From CAYLLN01 sp036496265 (GTDB lineage: Bacteria; Planctomycetota; Planctomycetia; Pirellulales; Pirellulaceae): 29,085 bases of DNA. The stretch is from contig DASXLL010000398.1 of NCBI GenBank assembly GCA_036496265.1, positions 1 to 29,085 on the forward strand, read 5' to 3'. The notes under the pieces were generated by a model that had not been told where the DNA came from, did no database searches, and worked only from the letters and a program-made list of their open reading frames with translations. Below are positions 1-6,966 of the stretch, in pieces. Both the position numbers and the translations under genes were made by a program. Within the stretch, counting starts at the first letter, position 1, and the number at the start of each line of letters is the position of its first letter.

Positions 1-213
1 CAGTTGGTGCATGGGGTGAGCAGGGGCTGGAAGTGAGCAGTCTCGCTGGTTTTGGGCCGCGTTGATTGGCTCTGGGCGAGGTTGCAGATGAAGGCCAGTC
101 GCGGGGCAAAGCGCTGCCTCTAGGAGAATTCTGAGCGACCAAGAATTCAAAGAGCGGGCGCACCGAGGGCGCGGCGGTAATTTGTACAATTGTATAGAAT
201 AGCGGCGGGACTG
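1..213. other. Window edge, no gene recognised
   Basis: No convincing coding region was found here. One minus-strand frame stays open to the window edge for about 40 codons without a start, but its translation has no recognisable family and looks like chance. The stretch holds two EcoRI-like gaattc sites near 127 and 143, and overlapping short palindromes at 182-194 (ttgtacaa and tacaattgta), just beyond the stop of the neighbouring minus-strand gene. The AT-rich palindrome is the only structure seen; its role is unknown. Confidence 0.4.
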
Positions 214-1320
214 TCAATGCACTGTTCCCTGTTCGTGCTGTTTCACGAGACGATATCCCAATGCGCGAGGAAAAAGGAGAGCGGCGAAGAGCATTCCCCC
301 AGACAGACAGAGCCAGGCGGTGATGAATTGGCTGGACTCGCTGAATGGCGACCAGAAGACCCAAACAAACCTAGTCCACCAAGATGCGGTCCCATACCAA
401 GGTGATGTCCAGGGCTGCCAAGTCAAAAGCGATGCGAGCCAGCCCACGAAGGCCGCGGTGATTGCTAGAACGGGTATTAACAAGAGCGGTAAATAACGCC
501 GGCCAGGTGACGTCTCTAAGCCGAGCGCCGCCCTCATCGCAATTACCAGCGTCACGCTGAGGGCTGTCCCGCAAGCAAAAAGTGGTATCCACGATCGGTA
601 GTGGATGCCGAACCACTGATCCCACGGAATTCCTATCCAGCGAATGAGCCCGCAGACGAGGGCCAGGGCAGTCATCCAAATCAGCACGTCGCGCAGTCCA
701 AATTGACTCACTCTCAGGTCAAACGCGGTTAGGGAGGGCAATGAACGATCGCCCGGCTGGACAACCGCAACGCGAAATCCTTTCCGTCGCAGGAGAACGC
801 AGATGCCGACGAGCATCGCGACTTGTATCAATATCAAGGCGATCGCGTTTTCGTACTCGTAACGAACGCGGCTCAGAAAAAGAAACAGCGTGCCGCCGAC
901 GACCATTGCAACGGGCAGGCGCGTGGTCCAGCGAGCGGAACCCAGGACGGCCCAGATCGTCAGGAGGCCGAGCTGCGCGGCAAACAGTGACGCCGGCTGA
1001 AATGAACTGCCCCACCAACTCGTGGCGTCAGTGAAGACCCAGGCCACGATCGCCTGGAAGTCGATCAAGATCCAGCACCAGGCGTAAAGAACCCAGCGCA
1101 TCAGTTGCAAGTCGATCCAATGACCGCAGATGACGCCCATCAGGCCAATCTGAACGATGAACATCGCCATCGTCAGCGTTACGGACCAGTCGGTTCGCCA
1201 CAGGCCCGCCACGCAGTCGAGCAACACGCGATCGATGGCGACAAAAACAGCCGGCAGCAGCACGCCAGCGGCGAGTAGACGCCAGTGCGATTGGGATGAT
1301 GGCAGGGCGACCGACGACAT
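214..1320 (-). CDS. Multi-pass membrane protein of unknown function
   Basis: Encodes 368 residues with roughly eight to ten hydrophobic segments, so it is an integral inner-membrane protein. Near residue 205 there is a stretch reading VSQFGLRDVLIWMTALALV. This resembles the QF-x-LRDLL transmembrane motif that recurs in otherwise unrelated planctomycete membrane proteins (recalled lineage pattern, not a named functional domain). No catalytic motif or transporter signature is visible. The start is the ATG at 1320. It is the last of four minus-strand membrane-protein genes (2394 to 214) with gaps of about 80 bp or less, consistent with co-transcription. Function cannot be inferred. Confidence 0.7.
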   Translation of the reverse strand: MSSVALPSSQSHWRLLAAGVLLPAVFVAIDRVLLDCVAGLWRTDWSVTLTMAMFIVQIGLMGVICGHWIDLQLMRWVLYAWCWILIDFQAIVAWVFTDATSWWGSSFQPASLFAAQLGLLTIWAVLGSARWTTRLPVAMVVGGTLFLFLSRVRYEYENAIALILIQVAMLVGICVLLRRKGFRVAVVQPGDRSLPSLTAFDLRVSQFGLRDVLIWMTALALVCGLIRWIGIPWDQWFGIHYRSWIPLFACGTALSVTLVIAMRAALGLETSPGRRYLPLLLIPVLAITAAFVGWLASLLTWQPWTSPWYGTASWWTRFVWVFWSPFSESSQFITAWLCLSGGMLFAALLFPRALGYRLVKQHEQGTVH

Positions 1321-1399
1321 CGGACGTTCCAGAAGATGAGAAGGTTTAGGTTACACCTACTCAGCGTGAGATGCCAGCAAAGACTTGAATATCAGGCGA

Positions 1400-1753
1400 C
1401 TACAGCCGGGAGACGGCAACGAAGAAGGCGATGACGATGGCAACAAGGATCAATATTCCGAGACTTGTCGGCACGCTCGCCCGCTTCCCGGGCGAACTTT
1501 GAAGACTATTCAGCGTCAGTCCGATGAGAGCCGCGAAAACTCCGGCACCCATGCAGTAAAGACTCGGCAGTCTGCTCCAGGCGTTATTGGGAGGGAGTGA
1601 GGGCATGATCCAGAACGTGAAAGCGCCGTAACCGAGGAGTAAAAGGCCAATTGCAAGAATCGCGGTCCCAATTGTGGTCGCGATGGGCTTTGGGTTGCGG
1701 CGTGCTGGTGTACTAGCGCCAGATTGCGGCGATTGATAGGGGTTTTCGTCCAT
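1400..1753 (-). CDS. Small NPYQSP-type membrane protein
   Basis: Encodes 117 residues. The N-terminus reads MDENPYQSPQSG, a proline-rich start (NPYQSP) that I recognise as common on small planctomycete membrane proteins of unknown function. It is followed by three predicted transmembrane helices near residues 26-50, 65-85 and 95-115, with a short KR-rich loop before the last. No enzymatic motif is seen. The ribosome binding site is weak (gaaag a few bases upstream of the ATG). It sits between two other minus-strand membrane genes, 57 bp after one and 79 bp before the next, so it is probably part of the same transcript. Confidence 0.75.
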   Translation of the reverse strand: MDENPYQSPQSGASTPARRNPKPIATTIGTAILAIGLLLLGYGAFTFWIMPSLPPNNAWSRLPSLYCMGAGVFAALIGLTLNSLQSSPGKRASVPTSLGILILVAIVIAFFVAVSRL

Positions 1754-1810
1754 ACTTTCAGCTTAGTCACGCGTCGAAGCGAAGTGCCAAAATTCAACCG
1801 GCGGGCGCGG

Positions 1811-1981
1811 CTAAACACGGCCTGTCAAGTTCGCCCGTACGGCAACCGCGACATTATAGGACCAATAAAGAATTAGCGCTATCGCGATGCTTGGCCCAGG
1901 ATTGCTGTTAACTACGGTAAATGCGAGCAGCGGCGGTCCCAGCGCCAAGACGATCAGCAGCGTGCGAAGGCCGTATCGCAT
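1811..1981 (-). CDS. 56-residue membrane peptide, translationally coupled
   Basis: The frame is open further upstream, but the start is set at the ATG at 1981 because its product begins MRYGLRTLLIVLAL, matching the LRTLL transmembrane motif recurrent in planctomycete small membrane proteins. The TAA stop of the preceding gene overlaps this ATG (TAATG), a classic coupling arrangement. The 56-residue product has two hydrophobic segments (about 6-24 and 31-48) and a short basic tail. No function can be assigned. The longer 138-residue reading of this frame has an arginine/histidine-rich N-terminus that is antisense-like and was not used. Confidence 0.6.
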   Translation of the reverse strand: MRYGLRTLLIVLALGPPLLAFTVVNSNPGPSIAIALILYWSYNVAVAVRANLTGRV

Positions 1982-2394
1982 TATTGATAGCCTAGTGAGA
2001 TCGCCACAATTGGAATGCCAATCAGAACCAAAAATAACCAGCCCATGAAAGCGACGAGAGTCGGGGGCGTTTCGTTGTTGATATATCCGCCGCGACTGAC
2101 GTAGCCTGTGAAGCAGCCAAGTTCTTCGGGAAACCAGATGAGGCCGAGCGGCACTAGTAACACGACGGCCAGAGGAACCATGGGCGTGACAGCGCGCTGG
2201 TGAATCGCGATGGCAATCAAGTAGCAAAACGCGACGACAACCGCGGCGATTTTGTTGGCAAGCTCTCGATCGGTGTTGGCCGCAATGAATCGAATGGCGT
2301 CAGACACGTAGAACCGGGTTTTGGCTATTCGCGAATCGCCTTCCACCTTTCTATCCGGCGGCAAATGGAGGGGCTCATCCGACATACCCTCCAT
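1981..2394 (-). CDS. Small membrane protein of unknown function
   Basis: Encodes 137 residues: a charged N-terminal 45 residues with DRELANKI before the first helix, then about three hydrophobic segments (around 46-63, 70-88 and 115-134). No catalytic motif is visible. Two possible starts lie three codons apart (MEG and MSDEP). The longer is given because the GGAGG before the second ATG is too close to act as its ribosome binding site. It is the first gene of the four-gene minus-strand membrane cluster and overlaps the next gene by TAATG. A divergent promoter region of about 140 bp separates it from the TPR gene at 2538. Confidence 0.6.
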   Translation of the reverse strand: MEGMSDEPLHLPPDRKVEGDSRIAKTRFYVSDAIRFIAANTDRELANKIAAVVVAFCYLIAIAIHQRAVTPMVPLAVVLLVPLGLIWFPEELGCFTGYVSRGGYINNETPPTLVAFMGWLFLVLIGIPIVAISLGYQ

Positions 2395-2537
2395 TCTATC
2401 CGCGGGCTAAAACGAGCCGCCAGCGCAATCGGCAATTTCAGCTTGATCATGAGGAGCGAGGGTGGTCGAATGGCGAGCCGGCGAATGGCGGTCTGAAACA
2501 AAACGCTGGCCGGAACCCATTTGAGGAAGGACCCGCG

Positions 2538-3269
2538 ATGATTCAACGCAAGATGATCCAGCTCACAATGATCCAACGCTGTGTGCTGCTGCTGCCGCTT
2601 TTGGCTGTGGCCACTGTTTCCAGCCTGGTCGTGGCCCAGGAGGCGAAGCCGGGCCGGCTGCCGCCGGGATTGATTCGGGGCCCGTCGCAGCCGGTGCTTG
2701 ATATTTGCGTGCGGGGGAGGATGCTGCGGAATCAAGGCGACTTCGATGGCGCGCGGCAGGCGTTTGAAGAGGCCCTGACTTTGGCGCGGGGGATCAAAGA
2801 CAAATCCGGCGAGGCTTGGGCGATCAGCAATGTGGCCACGACCTACCGGTATCAGGCAGGCCTCACGAGCATTTCGGCCAATCTGGCGCTGGATGTCGTG
2901 CTCGCGGATAAGGCGATCGATCTGTATAAGGAGGCTTTGGCCATCGCGCAAGAAAACAAGGACCAATACAACGAAGCTTATGCGACGCTGTATTTGGGCG
3001 TTCTGTGGGCCGGGCGCGGCGAAACGGAGCGGGCGTTTAAGCAATTCGATAAGGCTATGGAGTTATACAAGGCCGTGGATGACCGGTATTACATCGGCCG
3101 CACGTTCGTGTTCATGGGCGCGACGACGCTGTACATGAAGCGCGAGGCCCAAAACGCGATTCCTTTCTTCGAGAAGGCGTTGCCGGAGCTGCGTGAATCG
3201 GAAATGTGGCATGAGGCGCAGGCGGTAGCGCGGGATTTATTCGTCGCGTATGGAGCCCTTTCCCAGTAA
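2538..3269 (+). CDS. Exported TPR-repeat protein
   Basis: Encodes 243 residues. It has an N-terminal signal peptide (basic start, hydrophobic core at about 14-32, likely cleavage after VVAQ near residue 34), then three to four tetratricopeptide repeats, for example GDFDGARQAFEEALTLA at about 67-84, a second unit around 120-140 (AIDLYKEALAIA) and a third around 160-178 (ERAFKQFDKAMELY), plus AIPFFEKALPEL. TPR arrays mediate protein-protein contacts, so this is probably a periplasmic scaffold; the partner is unknown. The start at 2538 is supported by an aggaagga sequence at 2524-2531. The N-terminus contains three near-repeats of MIQ, each with an ATG, so two alternative in-frame starts exist at 2553 and 2568. 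Confidence 0.75.
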   Translation: MIQRKMIQLTMIQRCVLLLPLLAVATVSSLVVAQEAKPGRLPPGLIRGPSQPVLDICVRGRMLRNQGDFDGARQAFEEALTLARGIKDKSGEAWAISNVATTYRYQAGLTSISANLALDVVLADKAIDLYKEALAIAQENKDQYNEAYATLYLGVLWAGRGETERAFKQFDKAMELYKAVDDRYYIGRTFVFMGATTLYMKREAQNAIPFFEKALPELRESEMWHEAQAVARDLFVAYGALSQ

Positions 3270-3296
3270 TACCCGGCGTGAATCAGTGGCAACCAA

Positions 3297-3430
3297 GTAG
3301 TCAGTCAATCCAACATTTTGGGATGAAGATCGCCAAAATCTGGACGTTTTGGCTGCCGAGTCCCTCGCTCACGCTTCGGGTTTGTGTGCCGAGACCGGTG
3401 CTAGCCCAAATCCTTATATTGACTGACTAC
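3297..3430. repeat. 134-bp element bounded by 13-bp inverted repeats
   Basis: The sequence gtagtcagtcaat at 3297-3309 is exactly complementary to attgactgactac at 3418-3430. The interior contains the phrase ccctcgctcacgcttcggg, which I recognise as a dispersed phrase in planctomycete intergenic DNA. The size, perfect terminal repeats and lack of coding content fit a MITE-like non-autonomous element or a captured repeat cassette. No target-site duplication is obvious on either side. Confidence 0.5.
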
Positions 3431-3515
3431 GAGAGCCATTATTGCGCCTTACGTGATCGTGAGGACGCGCTGTTCATTTACGGCCGCGCAGCTGATTTGC
3501 GGCCGCGCCGGGATT

Positions 3516-3596
3516 CTATCCGAACGTAATGGACGACGACCCGGTGACGCCCAGCACAGCGATCAGCACCACCGTCAGCCGAACTTCGATTGTCAT
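3516..3596 (-). CDS. Possible 26-residue membrane peptide
   Basis: A short minus-strand frame starts at the ATG at 3596 with an AGGA eight bases upstream. It encodes MTIEVRLTVVLIAVLGV followed by a short Ser/Gly tail, ending in TAG at 3516-3518. The single hydrophobic helix and the well-placed ribosome binding site make it a plausible membrane microprotein. It is too short for statistical support and has no recognised family. It may be chance. Confidence 0.2.
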   Translation of the reverse strand: MTIEVRLTVVLIAVLGVTGSSSITFG

Positions 3597-3703
3597 GGCT
3601 TCGTTCCTGATCGCCATCTCTTACCCGCCATGTCGTCTGGTGTTCGCGCCAATAGAATGAAGCCCCTTGGCTCGTCCTTTGCAGGCAAATCGCGCAACCC
3701 ACT

Positions 3704-5575
3704 ATGATTCCTGTGCTGAGGTCTTTCGTTAAGCTACTGCGTGTCCTGTTAGATAGATTGGCCATCTATCATTCCGCAGGCAAATGGCTGTTGCTTGCCG
3801 CGATCGTTGGTGTCGTCGCAGGTTGCGGCGGAATTGCCTTTCAAATTGCCGAGCAAGCCGTCTATGGCACTTTGGCTCGTGGCTTTGCCGGTTTTTCGCC
3901 CAAAGACGCCGCCGGGGAAGGCCGCGTGGACAACCAGGCGCACCGTGAATTGTCGCCGTTGCGGTTGCTGCTCGTCCTGGCCGCGGGGGGATTGGCCGCC
4001 GGATTTCTGGTCCAGTCGTTTGCCCCCGAAGCGGAAGGACATGGCACGGATGCGGCGATCGAGGCGTATCACCACAAGCGGGGAGTGATTCGTCCCATCG
4101 TCCCGATCATTAAGCTGCTCGCATCGGCCATTACCATTGGCACAGGCGGTTCGGCAGGCCGAGAAGGCCCCATTGCGCAGATCGGCGCCGGCTTCGGCTC
4201 GTTCTGGGGAACTCTCCTCAAACTTCCGGCGCGTGATCGTCGGATTCTGCTCGCGGCCGGCATGGGAGCAGGCATTGGGGCAATTTTTCGCGCCCCGCTG
4301 GCGGGGGCGCTGTTTGCGGCTGAAATCTTGTATCGCGATGCGGATCTAGAAACTGATGTCATCGTGCCTGCCGCGGTGGCGTCTGTGGTCGGTTACACAG
4401 TTTATTCTTATTGGCTGCCCGCCGATGTGCGGTTCCTGCCCATTTTTGGCAATGCCCTGCACCATGAGCTCAGCTCGCTCGCCGAGCTGCTGCCGATGAC
4501 GATCTTGGCGGTTTGCCTGGTGGCCGTGGGGATTGTTTACATCAAAGTCTTTTACGGATTGCATCGCGGCTTCAAGCGACTGCCGATTCCGACGCTGTTG
4601 CGTCCCGTCGTCGGCGCGGTGCTGGCGGGCAGCGTGGGCGTCGGCATGTATTATTGCTGGGGACAGAATCGCGATGCTTTAGCTGTCCTGGGCACCGGCT
4701 ATGGAACGCTGCAGCAAGCCTTGAATGAGCCGCAGTCGATCGGGATGGGTCTGCTAATCGCAATTGCGCTGGTCAAGATTCTGACGACAGCGCTCACGAT
4801 AGGCTCCGGCGGCTCGGGCGGCGTTTTTGGCCCCTCGATGGTGATTGGCGGCTGCACGGGCGGTTCCGTTGGAATTTTGCTGCACCGCTGGTGGCCGACG
4901 CTGGTTCCCAATCCCGCGGTTTACACAGTCATTGGAATGGCGGGATTTTTTGCCGGTTGCGCGCACGCGCCGATTTCGACGATCGTCATGGTGAGCGAGT
5001 TGACCGGCGATTACAGCCTGTTGGTGCCGACGATGTGGGTTTCAACGTTGTGCTTTGTGATGGGCGAGCCCTGGACTCTCTACGAGAAGCAGGTGCCGAC
5101 GCGGCTCGATTCACCGGCGCACCGCGGTGATTTTCTGGTTGATGTCTTGGAGGGGATCACGGTGGGCAACGTTCCTTGGACGCAGCGAAAAACCGTGTTG
5201 GAGGGAATGCCTCTGCGTGACATCGTTCACATGCTGGCCGAAAACCGGCAGCATTATTTTCCCGTTATGGATGACGCTGGTCGGTTCGTCGGTATTTTTT
5301 CGTCCGACGACGTGCGCCGCTACCTATTCGACGAAACGCTCTGGCAGTTGGCCAACGCTCGGGATGTGATGACCGCGCGCGTCGTTTCGGTTACTCCGGA
5401 CACTGATCTCAACACGGCCATGAAACGGTTCACGGAGCTCAACCTCGATGAATTGCCCGTGCTCGATGCCAAGGACGGAAATCAACTCCTCGGCATGTTA
5501 AGACGTAAAGACGTAATTGGCCGCTACAACGATACGCTGATCGCGCATAAACAGAGTGTTCAAGAGCACGCCTGA
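3704..5575 (+). CDS. ClC-family chloride channel/antiporter with CBS pair
   Basis: Encodes 623 residues. The transmembrane ClC domain (about 25-450) carries GTGGSAGREGP at 146-156, with the gating glutamate at about 154, and a second selectivity-filter motif GSGGSGGVFGPS near 367-378. Two CBS domains follow (about 500-555 and 560-612), which in this family bind nucleotides and regulate gating. The usual GSGIP chloride-binding motif is replaced by GHGTD at 112-116, which I recall as typical of a large bacterial ClC-CBS subfamily. Likely role: chloride (or other anion) transport across the inner membrane. The ATG at 3704 has no strong ribosome binding site. It converges with the AlkA-type gene, with only 12 bp between the stop codons. 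Confidence 0.92.
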   Translation: MIPVLRSFVKLLRVLLDRLAIYHSAGKWLLLAAIVGVVAGCGGIAFQIAEQAVYGTLARGFAGFSPKDAAGEGRVDNQAHRELSPLRLLLVLAAGGLAAGFLVQSFAPEAEGHGTDAAIEAYHHKRGVIRPIVPIIKLLASAITIGTGGSAGREGPIAQIGAGFGSFWGTLLKLPARDRRILLAAGMGAGIGAIFRAPLAGALFAAEILYRDADLETDVIVPAAVASVVGYTVYSYWLPADVRFLPIFGNALHHELSSLAELLPMTILAVCLVAVGIVYIKVFYGLHRGFKRLPIPTLLRPVVGAVLAGSVGVGMYYCWGQNRDALAVLGTGYGTLQQALNEPQSIGMGLLIAIALVKILTTALTIGSGGSGGVFGPSMVIGGCTGGSVGILLHRWWPTLVPNPAVYTVIGMAGFFAGCAHAPISTIVMVSELTGDYSLLVPTMWVSTLCFVMGEPWTLYEKQVPTRLDSPAHRGDFLVDVLEGITVGNVPWTQRKTVLEGMPLRDIVHMLAENRQHYFPVMDDAGRFVGIFSSDDVRRYLFDETLWQLANARDVMTARVVSVTPDTDLNTAMKRFTELNLDELPVLDAKDGNQLLGMLRRKDVIGRYNDTLIAHKQSVQEHA

Positions 5576-5591
5576 GAAACCCGGCTCTCAG
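5572..5591. terminator. Small hairpin across convergent stop codons
   Basis: ctgaga at 5572-5577 pairs with tctcag at 5586-5591 around an 8-base loop. Each arm contains the TGA stop codon of one of the two convergent genes (ClC on plus, AlkA-type on minus). The stem is only 6 bp and there is no U-tract, so it is at best a weak bidirectional terminator. Confidence 0.3.
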
Positions 5592-6226
5592 ACTGGATAA
5601 CCGGTCGCGGCCACCGTCTTCCGCGATTTGAGCAGGTCGAGATAACGCCAGCAGTACCAACTGCCGATTGAGGCGAAGGGGCTCCAGCGCTGGCCGATGG
5701 CAAGAAGGTCGTTCTTGGGAGGAATTTCGGCGAAGCCGTAGAGCTTGGAGATGGCGGCGCGGACGCCGAAATCGTCGATGGGAAAGACATCTTCGCGGCC
5801 GAGGGAGAAGATCAAAAACATCTGGGCGGTCCAGCGGCCGATGCCTTTGACTTGCGTCAGCTCAGCGATGACTTCTTCGTCGCTGAGGCGGCCAATTTTT
5901 GGCAACTGGATGACGTCGGCGGCAACTTTGGCGGCCAGATCGTGCAGGTAGGAGGCTTTTTGCGGCGAGAGGCCGACGGAACGGAGCTTTTCAATGCTCA
6001 GGCGGGCGATTGTGGCCGGCTGCATGCCGCCTTTTCCGACCAGTGCTTCCAGCCGCCCGCGAATGGCCCGCGCGGCGCCGACCGAGATCTGCTGCGAGAT
6101 AATCGACCGCACCAACATGCCGAAGCGATCGCGATTGGGCTTAAGCGTGTAGGGCCCGACTTGCTTGATGACGTCGTGGATTGCGGGGTCGTGCCGGCGG
6201 AAGTGGTGGTGAAAAGTGGCGGGCAT
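5588..6226 (-). CDS. alkA: DNA-3-methyladenine glycosylase II (AlkA/HhH-GPD)
   Basis: Encodes 212 residues of the HhH-GPD base-excision glycosylase superfamily. The helix-hairpin-helix is visible as QVKGIGRWTAQMFLIF at about 125-140, followed by DVFPIDDFGVRAA. The second aspartate of PIDD (about 152) matches the catalytic aspartate of E. coli AlkA (Asp238). The N-terminal part has LVRSIISQQIS (38-48), the conserved segment that lines the base pocket. No Cys cluster for an iron-sulfur centre is present, so it is AlkA-like rather than MutY/Nth. Its role is removal of alkylated purines. It is shorter than E. coli AlkA (282), lacking the N-terminal TBP-like domain, as usual for the short bacterial form. 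It lies 20 bp behind the Uma2 gene on the same strand. Confidence 0.88.
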   Translation of the reverse strand: MPATFHHHFRRHDPAIHDVIKQVGPYTLKPNRDRFGMLVRSIISQQISVGAARAIRGRLEALVGKGGMQPATIARLSIEKLRSVGLSPQKASYLHDLAAKVAADVIQLPKIGRLSDEEVIAELTQVKGIGRWTAQMFLIFSLGREDVFPIDDFGVRAAISKLYGFAEIPPKNDLLAIGQRWSPFASIGSWYCWRYLDLLKSRKTVAATGYPV

Positions 6227-6246
6227 GCGACGCTAGTACAGCAGTA

Positions 6247-6894
6247 TTAAAGCACTGATTGGGCAAGCAGTTCGCCGACCGTCATTTTCCCAACTTCCTG
6301 GCCGTCGAGTAGAACGGGCAAAATCGCGTCTTTAGCTCGCAGAATAAGGGGCGATTGATAAACGAGACTTTCACCGATTGCCACGGGCTGAGAGTAAAGT
6401 TCAATCTGCTGGTCTTCGAGGTTTACGATCCAGTAGTGAGGAACTCCAGCGCGAGCATAGATTTCCGCTTTCCGGCGGTCTCGCAGTACGGTTGAGTCCG
6501 CAACCTCGATAACAAGGCCGAGATCGGCGCCCGTCGGATGTCGATTGGGATAGCTACCTGGCTTTCCGCGAACCACAGAGACGTCCGGTTCTGGAACGCT
6601 ATCGCTGGTGACTGCGCTGTTTTGAATGCGCACAAACCAGCCGAGCGGCAGTAGTCGCTGCAATAGATAATTGATCAAATCGATGACGTTGTCGTGCGGA
6701 GGATTTCGGGGCATTTTGGGGACGATCCAACCCTCAAGCAGTTCGACGTTGCTGTCTTCCGTAAGAATGCCGGCGCGGGTCAGTTGCTCGTACTCAGCAA
6801 CGGTAAAACGATAGACTGGATACGGGGGTATGCCAATCTCTGGCGACGGAACGCTGAACGGATCAGACGTTTGAGAAGGGATGGCAAAGCTCAT
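6247..6894 (-). CDS. Uma2-family (DUF820) restriction-like nuclease protein
   Basis: Encodes 215 residues from the ATG at 6894; a TTG at 6930 would add 12 residues but the ATG is preferred. Family hallmarks in order: FTVAEYEQL near the N-terminus, LLEGWIVPKMPRNPPH, PEPDVSVV, LVIEVADST, the basic helix RRKAEIYARAGVPHYWIVNL and a C-terminal strand. The E, D, E-x-x and K residues in these blocks form the PD-(D/E)XK-type core predicted for Uma2/DUF820 proteins. These are abundant and multi-copy in cyanobacteria and planctomycetes, and their biological role is unsettled. The gene is 20 bp upstream of the alkA-type gene and follows the flotillin gene by 72 bp on the same strand, so it could be read with either. 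Confidence 0.88.
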   Translation of the reverse strand: MSFAIPSQTSDPFSVPSPEIGIPPYPVYRFTVAEYEQLTRAGILTEDSNVELLEGWIVPKMPRNPPHDNVIDLINYLLQRLLPLGWFVRIQNSAVTSDSVPEPDVSVVRGKPGSYPNRHPTGADLGLVIEVADSTVLRDRRKAEIYARAGVPHYWIVNLEDQQIELYSQPVAIGESLVYQSPLILRAKDAILPVLLDGQEVGKMTVGELLAQSVL

Positions 6895-6966
6895 ATCGTC
6901 ATTGTCACTAACCGCACGCCGAGACGTCAATAATGCAAAAAGTCGCGGGCCGTCGGGGCGTCGCTC

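Larger units (their letters stand above)
3270..3703. other. Long intergenic region with inverted-repeat element
   Basis: 434 bp without a convincing gene. The first third carries the inverted-repeat element at 3297-3430 (separate entry). The remainder contains a possible 26-codon minus-strand reading frame (separate entry, low confidence). No transposase, RNA gene or recognisable gene fragment was seen. Confidence 0.5.

Noticed and set aside
2325..3044. 239-codon minus-strand frame opposite the TPR gene
   Set aside because: Arginine/proline-rich antisense shadow; the TPR frame has a signal peptide and a ribosome binding site.
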